Below are positions 1 through 7,111 of a DNA stretch of 64,000 nt, piece after piece. Each line of letters starts with the position of its first letter. The first letter of the stretch is position 1. The notes under the pieces are model-generated. The model was not told where the DNA came from. It saw only the letters and a list, made by a program, of their open reading frames with translations, and searched no databases. A program made the position numbers and the translations under genes. The stretch is from a virus: positions 1 to 64,000 of IMG/VR virus record IMGVR_UViG_3300024492_000057; one strand, 5' to 3'.

Positions 1-2
1 GT

Positions 3-512
3 CTCGGTGCAATTTTGAGCTGTAAAAATTTGGGCCTTGAAATTATTGCTGACGGCGGTATACGTACTCCTGGAGATATCGCTAAAGCCCTCGCCGCTGG
101 CGCTAATGCTGTAATGTTGGGTGGAATGCTAGCTGGTACTGATGAAACTCCAGCTGTACAACACGAAATCAATAGATGGATTGAGGCATATCCCGATTAT
201 TCTAAAGAAGAAAATACTGAAGGTGCATTCGCATATATGAAACTAGATGGCGTTAAATATCGCGGATCTGCATCTAAAGAATCATACGAAGCACAAGGTA
301 AAGATGAATCGTGGCGCACAGCGGAAGGCGAATCGTTTAAAGTACCATATAAGGGAAGTGTAAATGATGTATTACAACGTATAGATGGTGGACTACGTAG
401 TTCATTTAGTTATGTAGATTCGTTTAACTTGAAGGAATTTCAAGAGAAGGCATATTTTGTTAAAGTAACGAATGCCGGGATTAAGGAGAACGGAGCACAT
501 GGAAAACAATAA
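3..512 (+). CDS. IMP dehydrogenase / GMP reductase family, C-terminal part (truncated by window edge)
   Basis: The visible 170 codons are the C-terminal half of a TIM-barrel purine-nucleotide oxidoreductase. Seen: the phosphate-binding stretch ADGGIRTPGDIAKAL, then AVMLGGMLAGTDE, then VPYKGSV and GGLRSSFSYV, the order found in GuaB/GuaC. The reading frame is open to the window edge, so the TTG at 15 is not a real start. The region between the barrel and VPYKG (YRGSASKESY...WRTAEGE) looks more like the short flap of GMP reductase, whereas the tail (NAGIKENGAHGK) recalls IMPDH, so the reaction (GMP to IMP, or IMP to XMP) is undecided. It opens a nucleotide-metabolism series continued by the deaminase, RNR, ThyX and dUTPase. 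The last 14 nt overlap the next gene. Confidence 0.85.
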   Translation, partial: LGAILSCKNLGLEIIADGGIRTPGDIAKALAAGANAVMLGGMLAGTDETPAVQHEINRWIEAYPDYSKEENTEGAFAYMKLDGVKYRGSASKESYEAQGKDESWRTAEGESFKVPYKGSVNDVLQRIDGGLRSSFSYVDSFNLKEFQEKAYFVKVTNAGIKENGAHGKQ

Positions 513-738
513 AATATCCTTATTGAATGGTAATGGTACATATTTAAATAATGAAGCTAATCTAATTCAAACTGAAATTAGAAATGTATTAGAACCTATT
601 ATAGCTAAGCATATTCAAACATACCATAATGGTGATCTAAAAATTATTATATTAGATTGTATTGATTGGATGTATACAACTTTAAGGGTTAATAATGAAA
701 TTCTTGAAACTACTAAAGAAGTTAAGAAATCTAAGTGA
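499..738 (+). CDS. hypothetical protein, 79 aa
   Basis: I do not recognise this protein. The start is placed at ATG 499, preceded by AAGGAGAACGGAG, rather than at the upstream in-frame ATG 472, which would overlap the purine enzyme by 41 nt without a ribosome binding site. The product begins MENNKISLLNGNG, is Asn/Ile rich and has an amphipathic middle (LIQTEIRNVLEPIIAKHI). It overlaps the deaminase by 44 nt. No catalytic motif is visible. Confidence 0.6.
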   Translation: MENNKISLLNGNGTYLNNEANLIQTEIRNVLEPIIAKHIQTYHNGDLKIIILDCIDWMYTTLRVNNEILETTKEVKKSK

Positions 739-1051
739 CCATCCGATGCACAAAATGTCATGCGTTATAGCAGACAAGAACCAAATCATAAGTATTGGAT
801 TTAATAAATGTAAAACTAATCCTAATAGTAAACATAAATATAAGATGGTTCACGCAGAATTAGCAGCCCTATTAGATAACAAGTTCACCGATCTAAAGGG
901 TTGTACAGCTTATATATACCGCGAACATCGAGATGGAACTCCTGCATTAGCACGACCATGCCCCAGTTGTATGCAAGCATTGCAACTTGCAGGAATCAAA
1001 AAAATATGCTACAGTGATACTGGAACTTTTAAAATGGAGGTAATTTGTTAA
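695..1051 (+). CDS. zinc-dependent cytidine/deoxycytidylate deaminase-like protein
   Basis: This 118-aa protein carries the deaminase zinc site: HAE at residues 53-55 (His ligand plus proton-shuttle Glu) and PCPSC at 88-92 (two Cys ligands). The N-terminal SDHPMHKMSCVIADKNQIISIGFNK has the usual arrangement before motif 1. Family members deaminate C, dC, dCMP or nucleic-acid bases. Neighbours in dNTP synthesis make (d)CMP or cytidine the likely substrate, but specificity cannot be read from sequence. It is shorter than typical phage dCMP deaminases (about 150-190 aa). The upstream ATG is kept because the fold needs the residues before MHKMS, which costs a 44-nt overlap with the preceding gene. 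Confidence 0.8.
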   Translation: MKFLKLLKKLRNLSDHPMHKMSCVIADKNQIISIGFNKCKTNPNSKHKYKMVHAELAALLDNKFTDLKGCTAYIYREHRDGTPALARPCPSCMQALQLAGIKKICYSDTGTFKMEVIC

Positions 1052-1242
1052 ATTTTATTGTAAAAACGCTACTATACGTATTCATTCTAAATCAAACCGA
1101 TGGTACTCTATTCTCTGTACTATTAACCGCAGCTGCTGTATTAGCTCTAGAACTATACTCATATAATGCCGGTGTAGAAACTGGTATGAATCTAGAACTT
1201 GTAAAGGTGAAAGATGGCACTGACCAAGAACCTCGTAGTTAA
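1045..1242 (+). CDS. small membrane protein, 65 aa
   Basis: Starts with TTG four nt after a GGAGG motif that lies inside the end of the deaminase gene. Two hydrophobic stretches are visible, about residues 3-15 and 24-41 (LFSVLLTAAAVLALELYSY), followed by a short polar tail. It is probably an inner-membrane protein with two passes. Function is unknown. It overlaps both neighbours and so is likely translated by coupling. Confidence 0.6.
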   Translation: MLNFIVKTLLYVFILNQTDGTLFSVLLTAAAVLALELYSYNAGVETGMNLELVKVKDGTDQEPRS

Positions 1243-1411
1243 CGTAATCAATGAAACTGAAGGTATTACTCTTACTATTAAAACTGTCTCAGTAGGAGAT
1301 AATGGCATTACTATTACAGGAGATCCTGGACTTTATAATATTGAAGAAGTATTAGCAGCATTAGAAGAATGTAAGAAATTCACTAGGAGTATTAATGAGC
1401 CGACGAGTTAA
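1214..1411 (+). CDS. hypothetical protein, 65 aa
   Basis: Unrecognised. ATG follows AAGGTGAAAG. The N-terminal half alternates hydrophobic and polar residues (LVVNVINETEGITLTIKTVSV), suggesting a small beta sheet, and the C-terminal third is helical and acidic (IEEVLAALEECKKFTRS). It overlaps the previous gene by 29 nt and the next by 17 nt. Confidence 0.6.
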   Translation: MALTKNLVVNVINETEGITLTIKTVSVGDNGITITGDPGLYNIEEVLAALEECKKFTRSINEPTS

Positions 1412-1664
1412 AGCAAAGAATCATAAATTCGATATTAGTACAGCCGAGCTTAGAGAACAGATTAAGCTAGCAGGATTAAAGGTACAGCCTAGTTATAAAC
1501 ATGAAGATTATATGTTCACCAGCTTCACAGCACCATATCCAGTAATGAAGCAATTAGATACAATGCTACATCACATTGGATGTACTCGCAGTTCTTTTAT
1601 TCAAACAATGATTACTAGGGCGTATGAACGGTTTAACCGGGGAGAATCGGCATTTGGAGAATAA
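1395..1664 (+). CDS. small basic protein with possible ribbon-helix-helix fold, 89 aa
   Basis: The N-terminus is basic (MSRRVKAKNHKF). The C-terminal part, SFTAPYPVMKQLDTMLHHIGCTRSSF then IQTMITRAYERF, has the strand-helix-helix rhythm of ribbon-helix-helix regulators: a strand, then a helix, a turn with TRSSF, and a second helix. This is a fold guess from pattern only. If correct, it would be a DNA-binding early regulator. No operator repeat was recognised nearby. Confidence 0.55.
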   Translation: MSRRVKAKNHKFDISTAELREQIKLAGLKVQPSYKHEDYMFTSFTAPYPVMKQLDTMLHHIGCTRSSFIQTMITRAYERFNRGESAFGE

Positions 1665-1848
1665 AGTTGTATACGCTGTATATTCACAATTTGAACCATC
1701 ATATAAATATGAACCGCAATTACAATCATTATGGTCAAATGAGCATTCTGCGAATATCGCAGCTAAAGCATTAGAAAATCGCGGTATATACGATCGAGTA
1801 TTCGTAGGTCACCTTCAATTAGATCACGAGGAACTATATGGAAACTAA
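1654..1848 (+). CDS. hypothetical protein, 64 aa
   Basis: The start is taken as TTG 1654, preceded by GGGGAG with 9-nt spacing, giving MENKVVYAVYSQFEPSYK. The in-frame ATG 1624 would add ten residues with no ribosome binding site and a 41-nt overlap. The protein looks like a small alpha/beta domain. Its opening VVYAVYS and the neighbour's LITYTLYS are similar, so the two may be related small domains. Function is unknown. Confidence 0.55.
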   Translation: MENKVVYAVYSQFEPSYKYEPQLQSLWSNEHSANIAAKALENRGIYDRVFVGHLQLDHEELYGN

Positions 1849-2041
1849 ACGACTTATCACGTACACCCTATATTCTCATAACTTATGGGAACCACATAAA
1901 TCATTTGATCCTAATATTACGGTAAAGGATTTTGGACGTAAAGTTTGGACTGAAATTCTTAAAGCAGATAAGATTGTATACGTTAACCCTAGAGGATTAT
2001 CTATTATCTTAAAGGATAAGAATGGCACAAAAAGTTATTAA
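1838..2041 (+). CDS. hypothetical protein, 67 aa
   Basis: Unrecognised small protein starting METKRLITYTLYSHNLW. It is basic and aromatic-rich, and predicted by eye to be mixed alpha/beta. It overlaps the preceding gene by 11 nt and the following membrane-protein gene by 20 nt, within a run of very small early genes of the kind phages often use for host takeover (inference from position only). Confidence 0.6.
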   Translation: METKRLITYTLYSHNLWEPHKSFDPNITVKDFGRKVWTEILKADKIVYVNPRGLSIILKDKNGTKSY

Positions 2042-2216
2042 TTTACTATTGATTATATCAATTATATTAAGTCATATATTTATGTATAAACTTGGAACTT
2101 CTGATCAATTTCATAAAGATAATAAAGAATTCTTAAAGTTATCTGAAACACATTTAATATGTATGAAACAGAATGAATTGATGCAAAAATTAATTCTTTC
2201 ATTTTATAAAAAATGA
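2022..2216 (+). CDS. small membrane-anchored protein, 64 aa
   Basis: One clear N-terminal hydrophobic segment (residues about 5-22, VINLLLIISIILSHIFMYKL) is followed by a charged helical tail. There is no signal-peptidase or lipobox motif, so an N-in, C-out anchored protein is likely. Function is unknown. Confidence 0.6.
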   Translation: MAQKVINLLLIISIILSHIFMYKLGTSDQFHKDNKEFLKLSETHLICMKQNELMQKLILSFYKK

Positions 2217-2228
2217 GAACGGAGAAAA

Positions 2229-2516
2229 ATGCCATACCTAAAAACAGTTGAAGAGATTAAACAATTCGCAGTAGAATACTGGCAAGACCGACTAGCTAAA
2301 TTCTTTCCAACTTCTCCAGGACCTACCAATACTGAAGTAGATATGTATACAGCAGGATATAATGCTGGACATGACGATGGGTTTGAAAATGGTATTGACT
2401 ATGTTGTATCCGGGGAAATGGCAAATAATGAAATGAAAGACTATAAAGACTATGTAGAGGCCGGAGAAATAACTGATGATGAGATGAAAGAGGATGCTTT
2501 AAAGGATACGTATTAA
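2229..2516 (+). CDS. acidic hypothetical protein with a short internal repeat, 95 aa
   Basis: ATG follows GAGAACGGAGAAAA. The first half contains aromatic helices (EEIKQFAVEYWQDRLAKFF). The second half has two near copies of a 12-residue unit (SGEMANNEMKDY and AGEITDDEMKED) and is strongly acidic. No family was recognised. The acidic, repetitive C-terminus would suit a protein-binding or DNA-mimic role, but nothing in the sequence proves it. Confidence 0.6.
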   Translation: MPYLKTVEEIKQFAVEYWQDRLAKFFPTSPGPTNTEVDMYTAGYNAGHDDGFENGIDYVVSGEMANNEMKDYKDYVEAGEITDDEMKEDALKDTY

Positions 2517-2713
2517 TGACTGATTTCCAAAAGAAGCGTCTCGACTATCTAATTAAAGCGGCAAGTAAAGGCGAATGGGTACAGTTAGCTAAAGGCGATA
2601 TAGAGATGCTAGAAATACAAAAGGATTTGTATGAACGTGTTTGTAATATCTATTGGAAGGGTTGGGAAGATTGTGAACTTAAAGCTAAACAAGACTTAAA
2701 TGAGAAAACATAA
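2516..2713 (+). CDS. hypothetical helical protein, 65 aa
   Basis: Starts at an overlapping TAATG junction with the preceding gene. It is mainly helical and charged (DFQKKRLDYLIKAASKGEW, then DLYERVCNIYWKGWEDCELKA) with two Cys not arranged as a metal site. Unrecognised. Confidence 0.6.
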   Translation: MTDFQKKRLDYLIKAASKGEWVQLAKGDIEMLEIQKDLYERVCNIYWKGWEDCELKAKQDLNEKT

Positions 2714-2909
2714 ATACTATAAACACGACAACTCAACCGATTTAGTCATTGAACCTATTAGAACTATCTGGTTAAAGAGTCCTGAACGACTTAAGGTTCA
2801 GGCTCTATTGTATACTTGTGCTTATGAAGGTAAGTTAATATTACAAGATAAATGTGAATGGACTATTCTAAAAGAAGATTGGAATAAGTGGAAACTATAT
2901 GAAAACTAA
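2700..2909 (+). CDS. hypothetical basic protein, 69 aa
   Basis: Begins MRKHKYYKHDNSTDLVIEP and is rich in Lys, Trp and Tyr. It overlaps the preceding gene by 14 nt and the next by 11 nt. No motif was recognised. Confidence 0.6.
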   Translation: MRKHKYYKHDNSTDLVIEPIRTIWLKSPERLKVQALLYTCAYEGKLILQDKCEWTILKEDWNKWKLYEN

Positions 2910-3111
2910 AGTATATTATAATTATCTATCAGATGGATTTCCTTTAACTGAGTTAATTCAAAATTTTAAGTCAACGAAATTATATGGAGTTACGTGGTTT
3001 AAGTCTAAAAAAGCAGCTTATAAAGACTTTATTACACAACAAAAATATGATTTTATTGGTAAAAATGAAAAGTTTAAATTAGTTAAAATGGAAATTAAAG
3101 TATATGATTAA
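2899..3111 (+). CDS. hypothetical protein, 70 aa
   Basis: Small basic protein beginning MKTKVYYNYLSDGF and ending with a strand-like FKLVKMEIKVYD. The gene at 8167 encodes a protein of the same length with a comparable ending ([14 protein letters not shown]) and a central Trp before an aromatic helix, so the two may be distant paralogues. Function is unknown. Confidence 0.6.
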   Translation: MKTKVYYNYLSDGFPLTELIQNFKSTKLYGVTWFKSKKAAYKDFITQQKYDFIGKNEKFKLVKMEIKVYD

Positions 3112-3502
3112 AGTAACATATGACTCAAATAATTCAGGTGGTGGTTGGTGGTTAGACGAAAAAGATTGGGACGCTTTAGAAGCTAATGGCTGGAAAGTAC
3201 ATTGGGGAAATAGATCATCTAAAGATCTTAAGAAAGGTGAAGAAACCTGGTTAGGAGCACTAGCTGTAAAAGCGTCTAAAGAATTTCCATCAGTTAGAGA
3301 TGCCATTATTGAGTTTGAAGAATTAACTGGAGAAAAAGCCACAGATGAAGGATGTAACTGTTGTGGACCGCCGCACACTTTCGAGTGGACTGACGAAAAC
3401 GGTAAATGGAATTATGCATCTGGAGAAGGATGTTTAGAATATCTTTACCCAGATGCGGATATTCCTAAAGACGTTAGAGAAGCTCTTGACAAAATGCGTT
3501 AA
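3104..3502 (+). CDS. hypothetical protein with Cys-rich CNCCGPPH motif, 132 aa
   Basis: Begins MIKVTYDSNNSGGGWWLDEKD and contains CNCCGPPHTFEW near residues 94-105, a cluster that could bind a metal ion. It is globular and acidic. A strong promoter for the downstream non-coding RNA lies inside its last codons, so it ends an operon whose read-through overlaps a new transcription unit. I do not recognise a biochemical function. Confidence 0.65.
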   Translation: MIKVTYDSNNSGGGWWLDEKDWDALEANGWKVHWGNRSSKDLKKGEETWLGALAVKASKEFPSVRDAIIEFEELTGEKATDEGCNCCGPPHTFEWTDENGKWNYASGEGCLEYLYPDADIPKDVREALDKMR

Positions 3503-3514
3503 TTTTGATATATT
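3486..3514 (+). promoter_or_regulatory. sigma70-type promoter for the 3.5-kb structured RNA
   Basis: TTGACA at 3486-3491, a 17-nt spacer, and TATATT at 3509-3514. The predicted transcription start is about 3521. The element sits in the last codons of the preceding gene and opens a 400-nt region without an ORF. Confidence 0.75.
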
Positions 3515-3520
3515 GAATTA

Positions 3521-3880
3521 TCAGGTGCAATGACTGCTGATATACCAGTTATAGTATATCATCCCTTTGTTTCGACGACAACGAGTTCCATCGTTAAAGG
3601 ATAAGAGCGGGGTAACTTCCCCGTAATAATTTCACGCCACTAGTGCAAACGACGACAGAGAAGCTAGGTGAAATATGGTCTGGTCAGCCATAGGCAGTAA
3701 ATGACTCCCTTTTAGAGATTAAGTTATATTAGAATTAACGTTCGAGTCGTTTAACCTGTAAATCGGGGTAGTAGACTAAGTAACATACGTAGGTTACTTT
3801 ATCGAAAGGCACCAGAAATGGGTGCTTATAGTGAGAAATGGTCATCACACTGGTATAACTTAATCTCGCTTAAGTTATAA
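3521..3880 (+). ncRNA. structured non-coding RNA, tmRNA-like candidate
   Basis: This gene-free stretch follows its own promoter. Seen: an 8-bp hairpin TGATATAC/GTATATCA (3538-3561); TTCGAC at 3571; hairpin CGGGG/CCCCG (3609-3623); a 7-bp stem ATTTCAC/GTGAAAT (3629-3674) enclosing TAGTGCAAACGACGA; an H-type pseudoknot (TATGG/CCATA at 3674-3692 plus GGTCA/TGACT at 3702-3706); and a tRNA T-loop-like TTCGAGT at 3741. Then come hairpins AGTAAC/GTTACT, GCACC/GGTGC and a 10-bp TATAACTTAA/TTAAGTTATA (3854-3879). Known: E. coli tmRNA has TTCGAC at nt 16 and resume codon GCA at nt 90 within TAGTCGCAAACGACGA. The TTCGAC-to-GCA distance here is the same 74 nt. Against: the acceptor stem is weak (CAGGT/ACCTG), no CCA is encoded, and the tag would read ANDDREAR then TGA. 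The boundaries are estimates. That it is a structured RNA is fairly secure; tmRNA identity is not. Confidence 0.55.
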
Positions 3881-3905
3881 ACTGTCAAATTTTTGGGAGG
3901 AAATT

Positions 3906-4082
3906 TTGAATAATCAACAAAAAGCATTTTTAATTCAATTAGGTATTATATTATTTTGTCTAGTGAATATGTTGTTATTAATTCAAGCAATAGTAACTCA
4001 AAATAATATTTACGGAATGTTTAGTTTAGGATTTGTAACTTTAACATTATTCAGTATTTATAAATCTCTAGGTGATAAATGA
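3906..4082 (+). CDS. small two-pass membrane protein, 58 aa (TTG start)
   Basis: Found by reading the gap. TTG at 3906 follows GGGAGG at 3895-3900. The product is MNNQQKAFLIQLGI..., with hydrophobic segments at about residues 8-27 and 37-51, and it ends with TGA overlapping the ATG of the next gene. The 10-bp hairpin just upstream could protect or regulate this message. Function is unknown. Confidence 0.6.
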   Translation: MNNQQKAFLIQLGIILFCLVNMLLLIQAIVTQNNIYGMFSLGFVTLTLFSIYKSLGDK

Positions 4083-4345
4083 AATCCTGGTTAGAACAAG
4101 TCGATGCTGCAAAAAAAGAGCTTTTAGAAAAGGATTTGAACAAAATTCAAGAGGAAACTGCATATAAATGGGCTGCTAGGTATGCAGCTGCTATAGAATT
4201 GATGCAAAATGAAGAAAGTGATGCAATAGCTCGCCTTTCATGGCGAGATGACGCTATAGAATATTATTCTGAAGCTGTAGAACATGCAGCCCAAGTTAAA
4301 GATGAAATGTTTTACTCAACTATTAGGATGTTAATCGGTAAATGA
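4079..4345 (+). CDS. hypothetical helical protein, 88 aa
   Basis: Almost entirely charged helix (MKSWLEQVDAAKKELLEKD..., then AARYAAAIELMQNEESDAIARL). It lies in a 4-nt ATGA overlap with the ribonucleotide reductase gene, so it is co-translated with it. No ATP-cone or Cys motif is present, so it is not an obvious reductase accessory. Unrecognised. Confidence 0.65.
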   Translation: MKSWLEQVDAAKKELLEKDLNKIQEETAYKWAARYAAAIELMQNEESDAIARLSWRDDAIEYYSEAVEHAAQVKDEMFYSTIRMLIGK

Positions 4346-6189
4346 ATACAAGCAATAAGCTTCTAAGCGATATTACAGCCTTCCGCACATACGCAAAATA
4401 CATCCAACATCTAGGACGCCGAGAAACTCTAGAAGAAACTATTAATCGTAACATGACGATGCATTTAGATAGGTTTCCTAAGCTATCTAAAGATATTGTA
4501 AAAGCATATACAAGAGTACACGATCTTAAAGCAATGCCCTCTATGAGAGCCCTACAGTTCTCAGGAGATGCGGTATTAAAGAATAACGCTAGACAATATA
4601 ATTGTTCGTTCGCTCATATTAAAGACGTAGAGATTTTCAGTGAAATCATGTTCCTACTTCTATCCGGGGTAGGGGTAGGGTATTCAGTTCAAAAACGTCA
4701 TACTTCTCAACTACCTAAAGTAACTCTCCCTAGAGAAGAAGGTAAATATGTAGTACACGATAGTATTATCGGATGGGCCGATTCATTTAATGCTTTATTT
4801 CAAGCATACTTCTATGGAAGAATTCGCCCGGTATTCGACCTCACTCCAGTTAGACCTAAAGGATCATATCTAGTGACTACAGGAGCTAGAGCGCCTGGCC
4901 CTGAACCTCTACGTAAAGCCCTAGAAGAAGTAGAGAAGCGTTTAAAGGAAGCTTTAGGTAGGCAATTAAAGCCTATTGAACTACATGATATTATCTGTAT
5001 TATGTCTGATGCTGTACTAGCTGGCGGAATTCGCCGAGCTGCTCTTATCGCGCTATTTGACCGAGACGATAATGAAATGCTCAAATGTAAGTCTGGAGAT
5101 TGGTGGGTAAAACATCCATACAGAGCTAGGGCTAATAATTCAGCTATTCTACCCACTCAAGAAGTAACTAAAGACGAATTTCTGCATATTTATACAATTT
5201 GTAAAGATTCTAAAGCCGGTGAACCAGGGTTTAGCTGGTCTAATAATTTAGACCTCGGATATAACCCTTGTCATGAAATTTCCTTAAACTCTAACCAATT
5301 CTGTAACCTATCCACTATTAACATGACCGAGATTAAAGATAAACGTGATTATCTTAACCGGGTATATACAGCAGCATTAATCGGGACGTTACAAGCTAGC
5401 TATACAGATTTCCCCTATCTACGTCCGATTTGGAAACAAACTACTGATCTAGAAGCGCTTCTAGGAGTTAGTTGCACTGGAGTAGCAGATGCTGGTAAAA
5501 TTGATCCTGAATGGTTAGAAGAAGGGGCTAAACTCGTTCTAGAAGTTAATGAGCGGTATGCTAAGAAGATCGGAATCAACTTAGCAGCTCGAACTACAGC
5601 GATTAAACCGGAAGGTACTTCTAGCTGCGTATTAGGCTCATCAAGCGGAGTTCATGCTCGTCACGGGGAGTTCTACCTAAGACGCATCAGAATGAATAAG
5701 AGCGATGCTCTTGGTCAATATCTATCTAATGTTATCCCAGAACTTGTAGAAGAAGATGTAACTAGTTCCACTGGATTAGTAGTAACTATTCCTCAACAAT
5801 CTCCAGAGGGAGCAGTTCTAAGGGATAACGAATCAGCGTTCGATTTATTAGATCGAGCTATTATGTTCAATCAACAATGGATTAATCCTGGGCATAGGTC
5901 AGGAGATAATAAACATAATGTATCTACTACTATATCAGTTAAAGACGAAGAATGGGATAAACTAGGGGAACTCCTCTGGAGAAATCGTAAGAACTACACA
6001 GGGATATCACTATTACCGTTTGATGGTGGAACATACAAGCAAGCTCCATTTGAAACTTGTTCTAAAGAAACGTATGAAAAATATTCTGAATTAGTTAAAG
6101 AAGTAGATTTAAAAGAGGTTAGAGAAGAAGAAGATAATACACAGCGAGTAGAACAACTTGCTTGTTCTGGAGGATTATGCGAGATTTAA
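4342..6189 (+). CDS. nrdJ: adenosylcobalamin-dependent (class II) ribonucleotide reductase, monomeric type
   Basis: Reduces ribonucleoside (tri)phosphates to deoxy forms using a B12-generated thiyl radical. Seen: NCS at the N-terminal disulfide position (YNCSFAHI), a glycine-rich loop LLSGVGVGYSVQ, the catalytic N308-P-C310-x-E312 (thiyl Cys and Glu) followed by FCNLSTIN (second disulfide Cys), the KPEGTSSCVLGSSSG nucleotide-site loop, and the C-terminal redox pair C608/C613 in ACSGGLCEI. At 615 aa it is shorter than the Lactobacillus enzyme (739 aa), with no extra N-terminal domain. It needs no separate beta subunit, consistent with none nearby. It supplies dNTPs to the polymerase together with ThyX and dUTPase. 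Confidence 0.93.
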   Translation: MNTSNKLLSDITAFRTYAKYIQHLGRRETLEETINRNMTMHLDRFPKLSKDIVKAYTRVHDLKAMPSMRALQFSGDAVLKNNARQYNCSFAHIKDVEIFSEIMFLLLSGVGVGYSVQKRHTSQLPKVTLPREEGKYVVHDSIIGWADSFNALFQAYFYGRIRPVFDLTPVRPKGSYLVTTGARAPGPEPLRKALEEVEKRLKEALGRQLKPIELHDIICIMSDAVLAGGIRRAALIALFDRDDNEMLKCKSGDWWVKHPYRARANNSAILPTQEVTKDEFLHIYTICKDSKAGEPGFSWSNNLDLGYNPCHEISLNSNQFCNLSTINMTEIKDKRDYLNRVYTAALIGTLQASYTDFPYLRPIWKQTTDLEALLGVSCTGVADAGKIDPEWLEEGAKLVLEVNERYAKKIGINLAARTTAIKPEGTSSCVLGSSSGVHARHGEFYLRRIRMNKSDALGQYLSNVIPELVEEDVTSSTGLVVTIPQQSPEGAVLRDNESAFDLLDRAIMFNQQWINPGHRSGDNKHNVSTTISVKDEEWDKLGELLWRNRKNYTGISLLPFDGGTYKQAPFETCSKETYEKYSELVKEVDLKEVREEEDNTQRVEQLACSGGLCEI

Positions 6190-6308
6190 TTATTATTGGA
6201 ACTATAACAGTATTTGCATTTATAGTATTAGGATATTTAATCGCAGCTGGAGGTTGTACTATATCTCCAGGTATTCATCCTAAACTACCTATAGTGAGTT
6301 GTAAATGA
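6177..6308 (+). CDS. small membrane peptide, 43 aa
   Basis: ATG 6177 lies inside the end of the reductase gene behind GGAGG, and its stop overlaps the ATG of the next gene. Product: MRDLIIIGTITVFAFIVLGY and onward, one hydrophobic segment (residues 3-22), then a short Cys-containing tail. The double overlap and good ribosome binding site argue that it is real. It is not a convincing lipoprotein, because the residue three before Cys is Ala. Confidence 0.5.
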   Translation: MRDLIIIGTITVFAFIVLGYLIAAGGCTISPGIHPKLPIVSCK

Positions 6309-6631
6309 TTTCCTGGAATGATCCTAGAGTATCACTACCTGACGATGGCGAAGTAGTAGCGGTTGTATACCGTCATTGGAAAGATAACAACAATCCAATG
6401 AGCTACGAGATTATGGTTGGAGAAACTTGTTATTCTAACTGTAAAAGATACGTTAGAGTTGAATCTAATGATATGACTGGCAAAGGTGGATGGTCTGTAT
6501 ATCTAAAAAATGCTAGCGGTTATGGAGATGATATAGGTATTGGGTGGTGTGATCCTAGTGAACTAGATTTACCTATTACCAACGAAGAATGGGTAAAAGA
6601 TTACGACGAAGATGACGATGAAACTACCTGA
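6305..6631 (+). CDS. hypothetical acidic protein, DUF551-like pattern, 108 aa
   Basis: The opening MISWNDPRVSLPDDGEVVAV and the later tryptophan-rich strands resemble the small DUF551-type phage domain (W...LP..G..V.V at the start, a W near the end), which has no known activity. The C-terminus is a run of Asp/Glu (DYDEDDDE). Family assignment is by pattern only. Confidence 0.55.
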   Translation: MISWNDPRVSLPDDGEVVAVVYRHWKDNNNPMSYEIMVGETCYSNCKRYVRVESNDMTGKGGWSVYLKNASGYGDDIGIGWCDPSELDLPITNEEWVKDYDEDDDETT

Positions 6632-6872
6632 ATATTCCCTTAAACAACCCTTACAAATACCTTGTAAAAACTCTAATGATGTGGTAGAATTTCCTATAGG
6701 TACATTAATTCAACCTATTTGGAACGAAGATTATATACCAGATCATGCTAAAGAGCTATTAGAAGAACAAAGACGATATATGTTTAATCAAGAATCCAAG
6801 TTGATTATGTGTATTATTGGTACTACTTGGTATCCTGTAAGAGAAGAAAATATTAGGAGAAGTGGTTGGTGA
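6612..6872 (+). CDS. hypothetical protein, 86 aa
   Basis: Unrecognised. Two in-frame ATG codons (6612 and 6618) are possible starts and neither has a strong ribosome binding site, so translation is probably coupled to the upstream gene. It contains a segment FPIGTLIQPIW and a C-terminal TTWYPVREENIRR that look like a small beta barrel. Confidence 0.55.
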   Translation: MTMKLPEYSLKQPLQIPCKNSNDVVEFPIGTLIQPIWNEDYIPDHAKELLEEQRRYMFNQESKLIMCIIGTTWYPVREENIRRSGW

Positions 6873-7111
6873 ATAAAAAAGAACGTAAACAAGTTATAGA
6901 TTTTTTACTTAAAATCAATTCTGAAGGTATGGAATATTATTTCAATGAATATATTTCACCCGCGAATATTGAAAAAAAGTATCCATTTTTACAAGATACT
7001 CCACTTATGACCGCAATTCGAGCGTATAAATCTGCGCACAGCGATTTAGTATTTGAATTAGGTAATTTAACTCAAGAATATGAAATTTCCCCGGAAGAAA
7101 TCGAATATTAA
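6869..7111 (+). CDS. hypothetical helical protein, 80 aa
   Basis: The start is taken as GTG 6869, 8 nt after AGGAGA. A TTG at 6866 is the alternative. It is helical and charged (KKERKQVIDFLLKINSEG, then TPLMTAIRAYKSAHSD). It ends at a TAATG junction. Unrecognised. Confidence 0.55.
   Translation: MNKKERKQVIDFLLKINSEGMEYYFNEYISPANIEKKYPFLQDTPLMTAIRAYKSAHSDLVFELGNLTQEYEISPEEIEY

Noticed and set aside
3735-3760. tRNA gene ending in the TTCGAGT loop
   Set aside because: Only a T-arm-like element is present. No anticodon arm or matched 7-bp acceptor stem was found around it.
3500-3900. Group I intron upstream of the ribonucleotide reductase gene
   Set aside because: AGACTA occurs (3773), but the P3-P8 core and flanking exon halves are not recognisable, and both neighbouring genes are complete.
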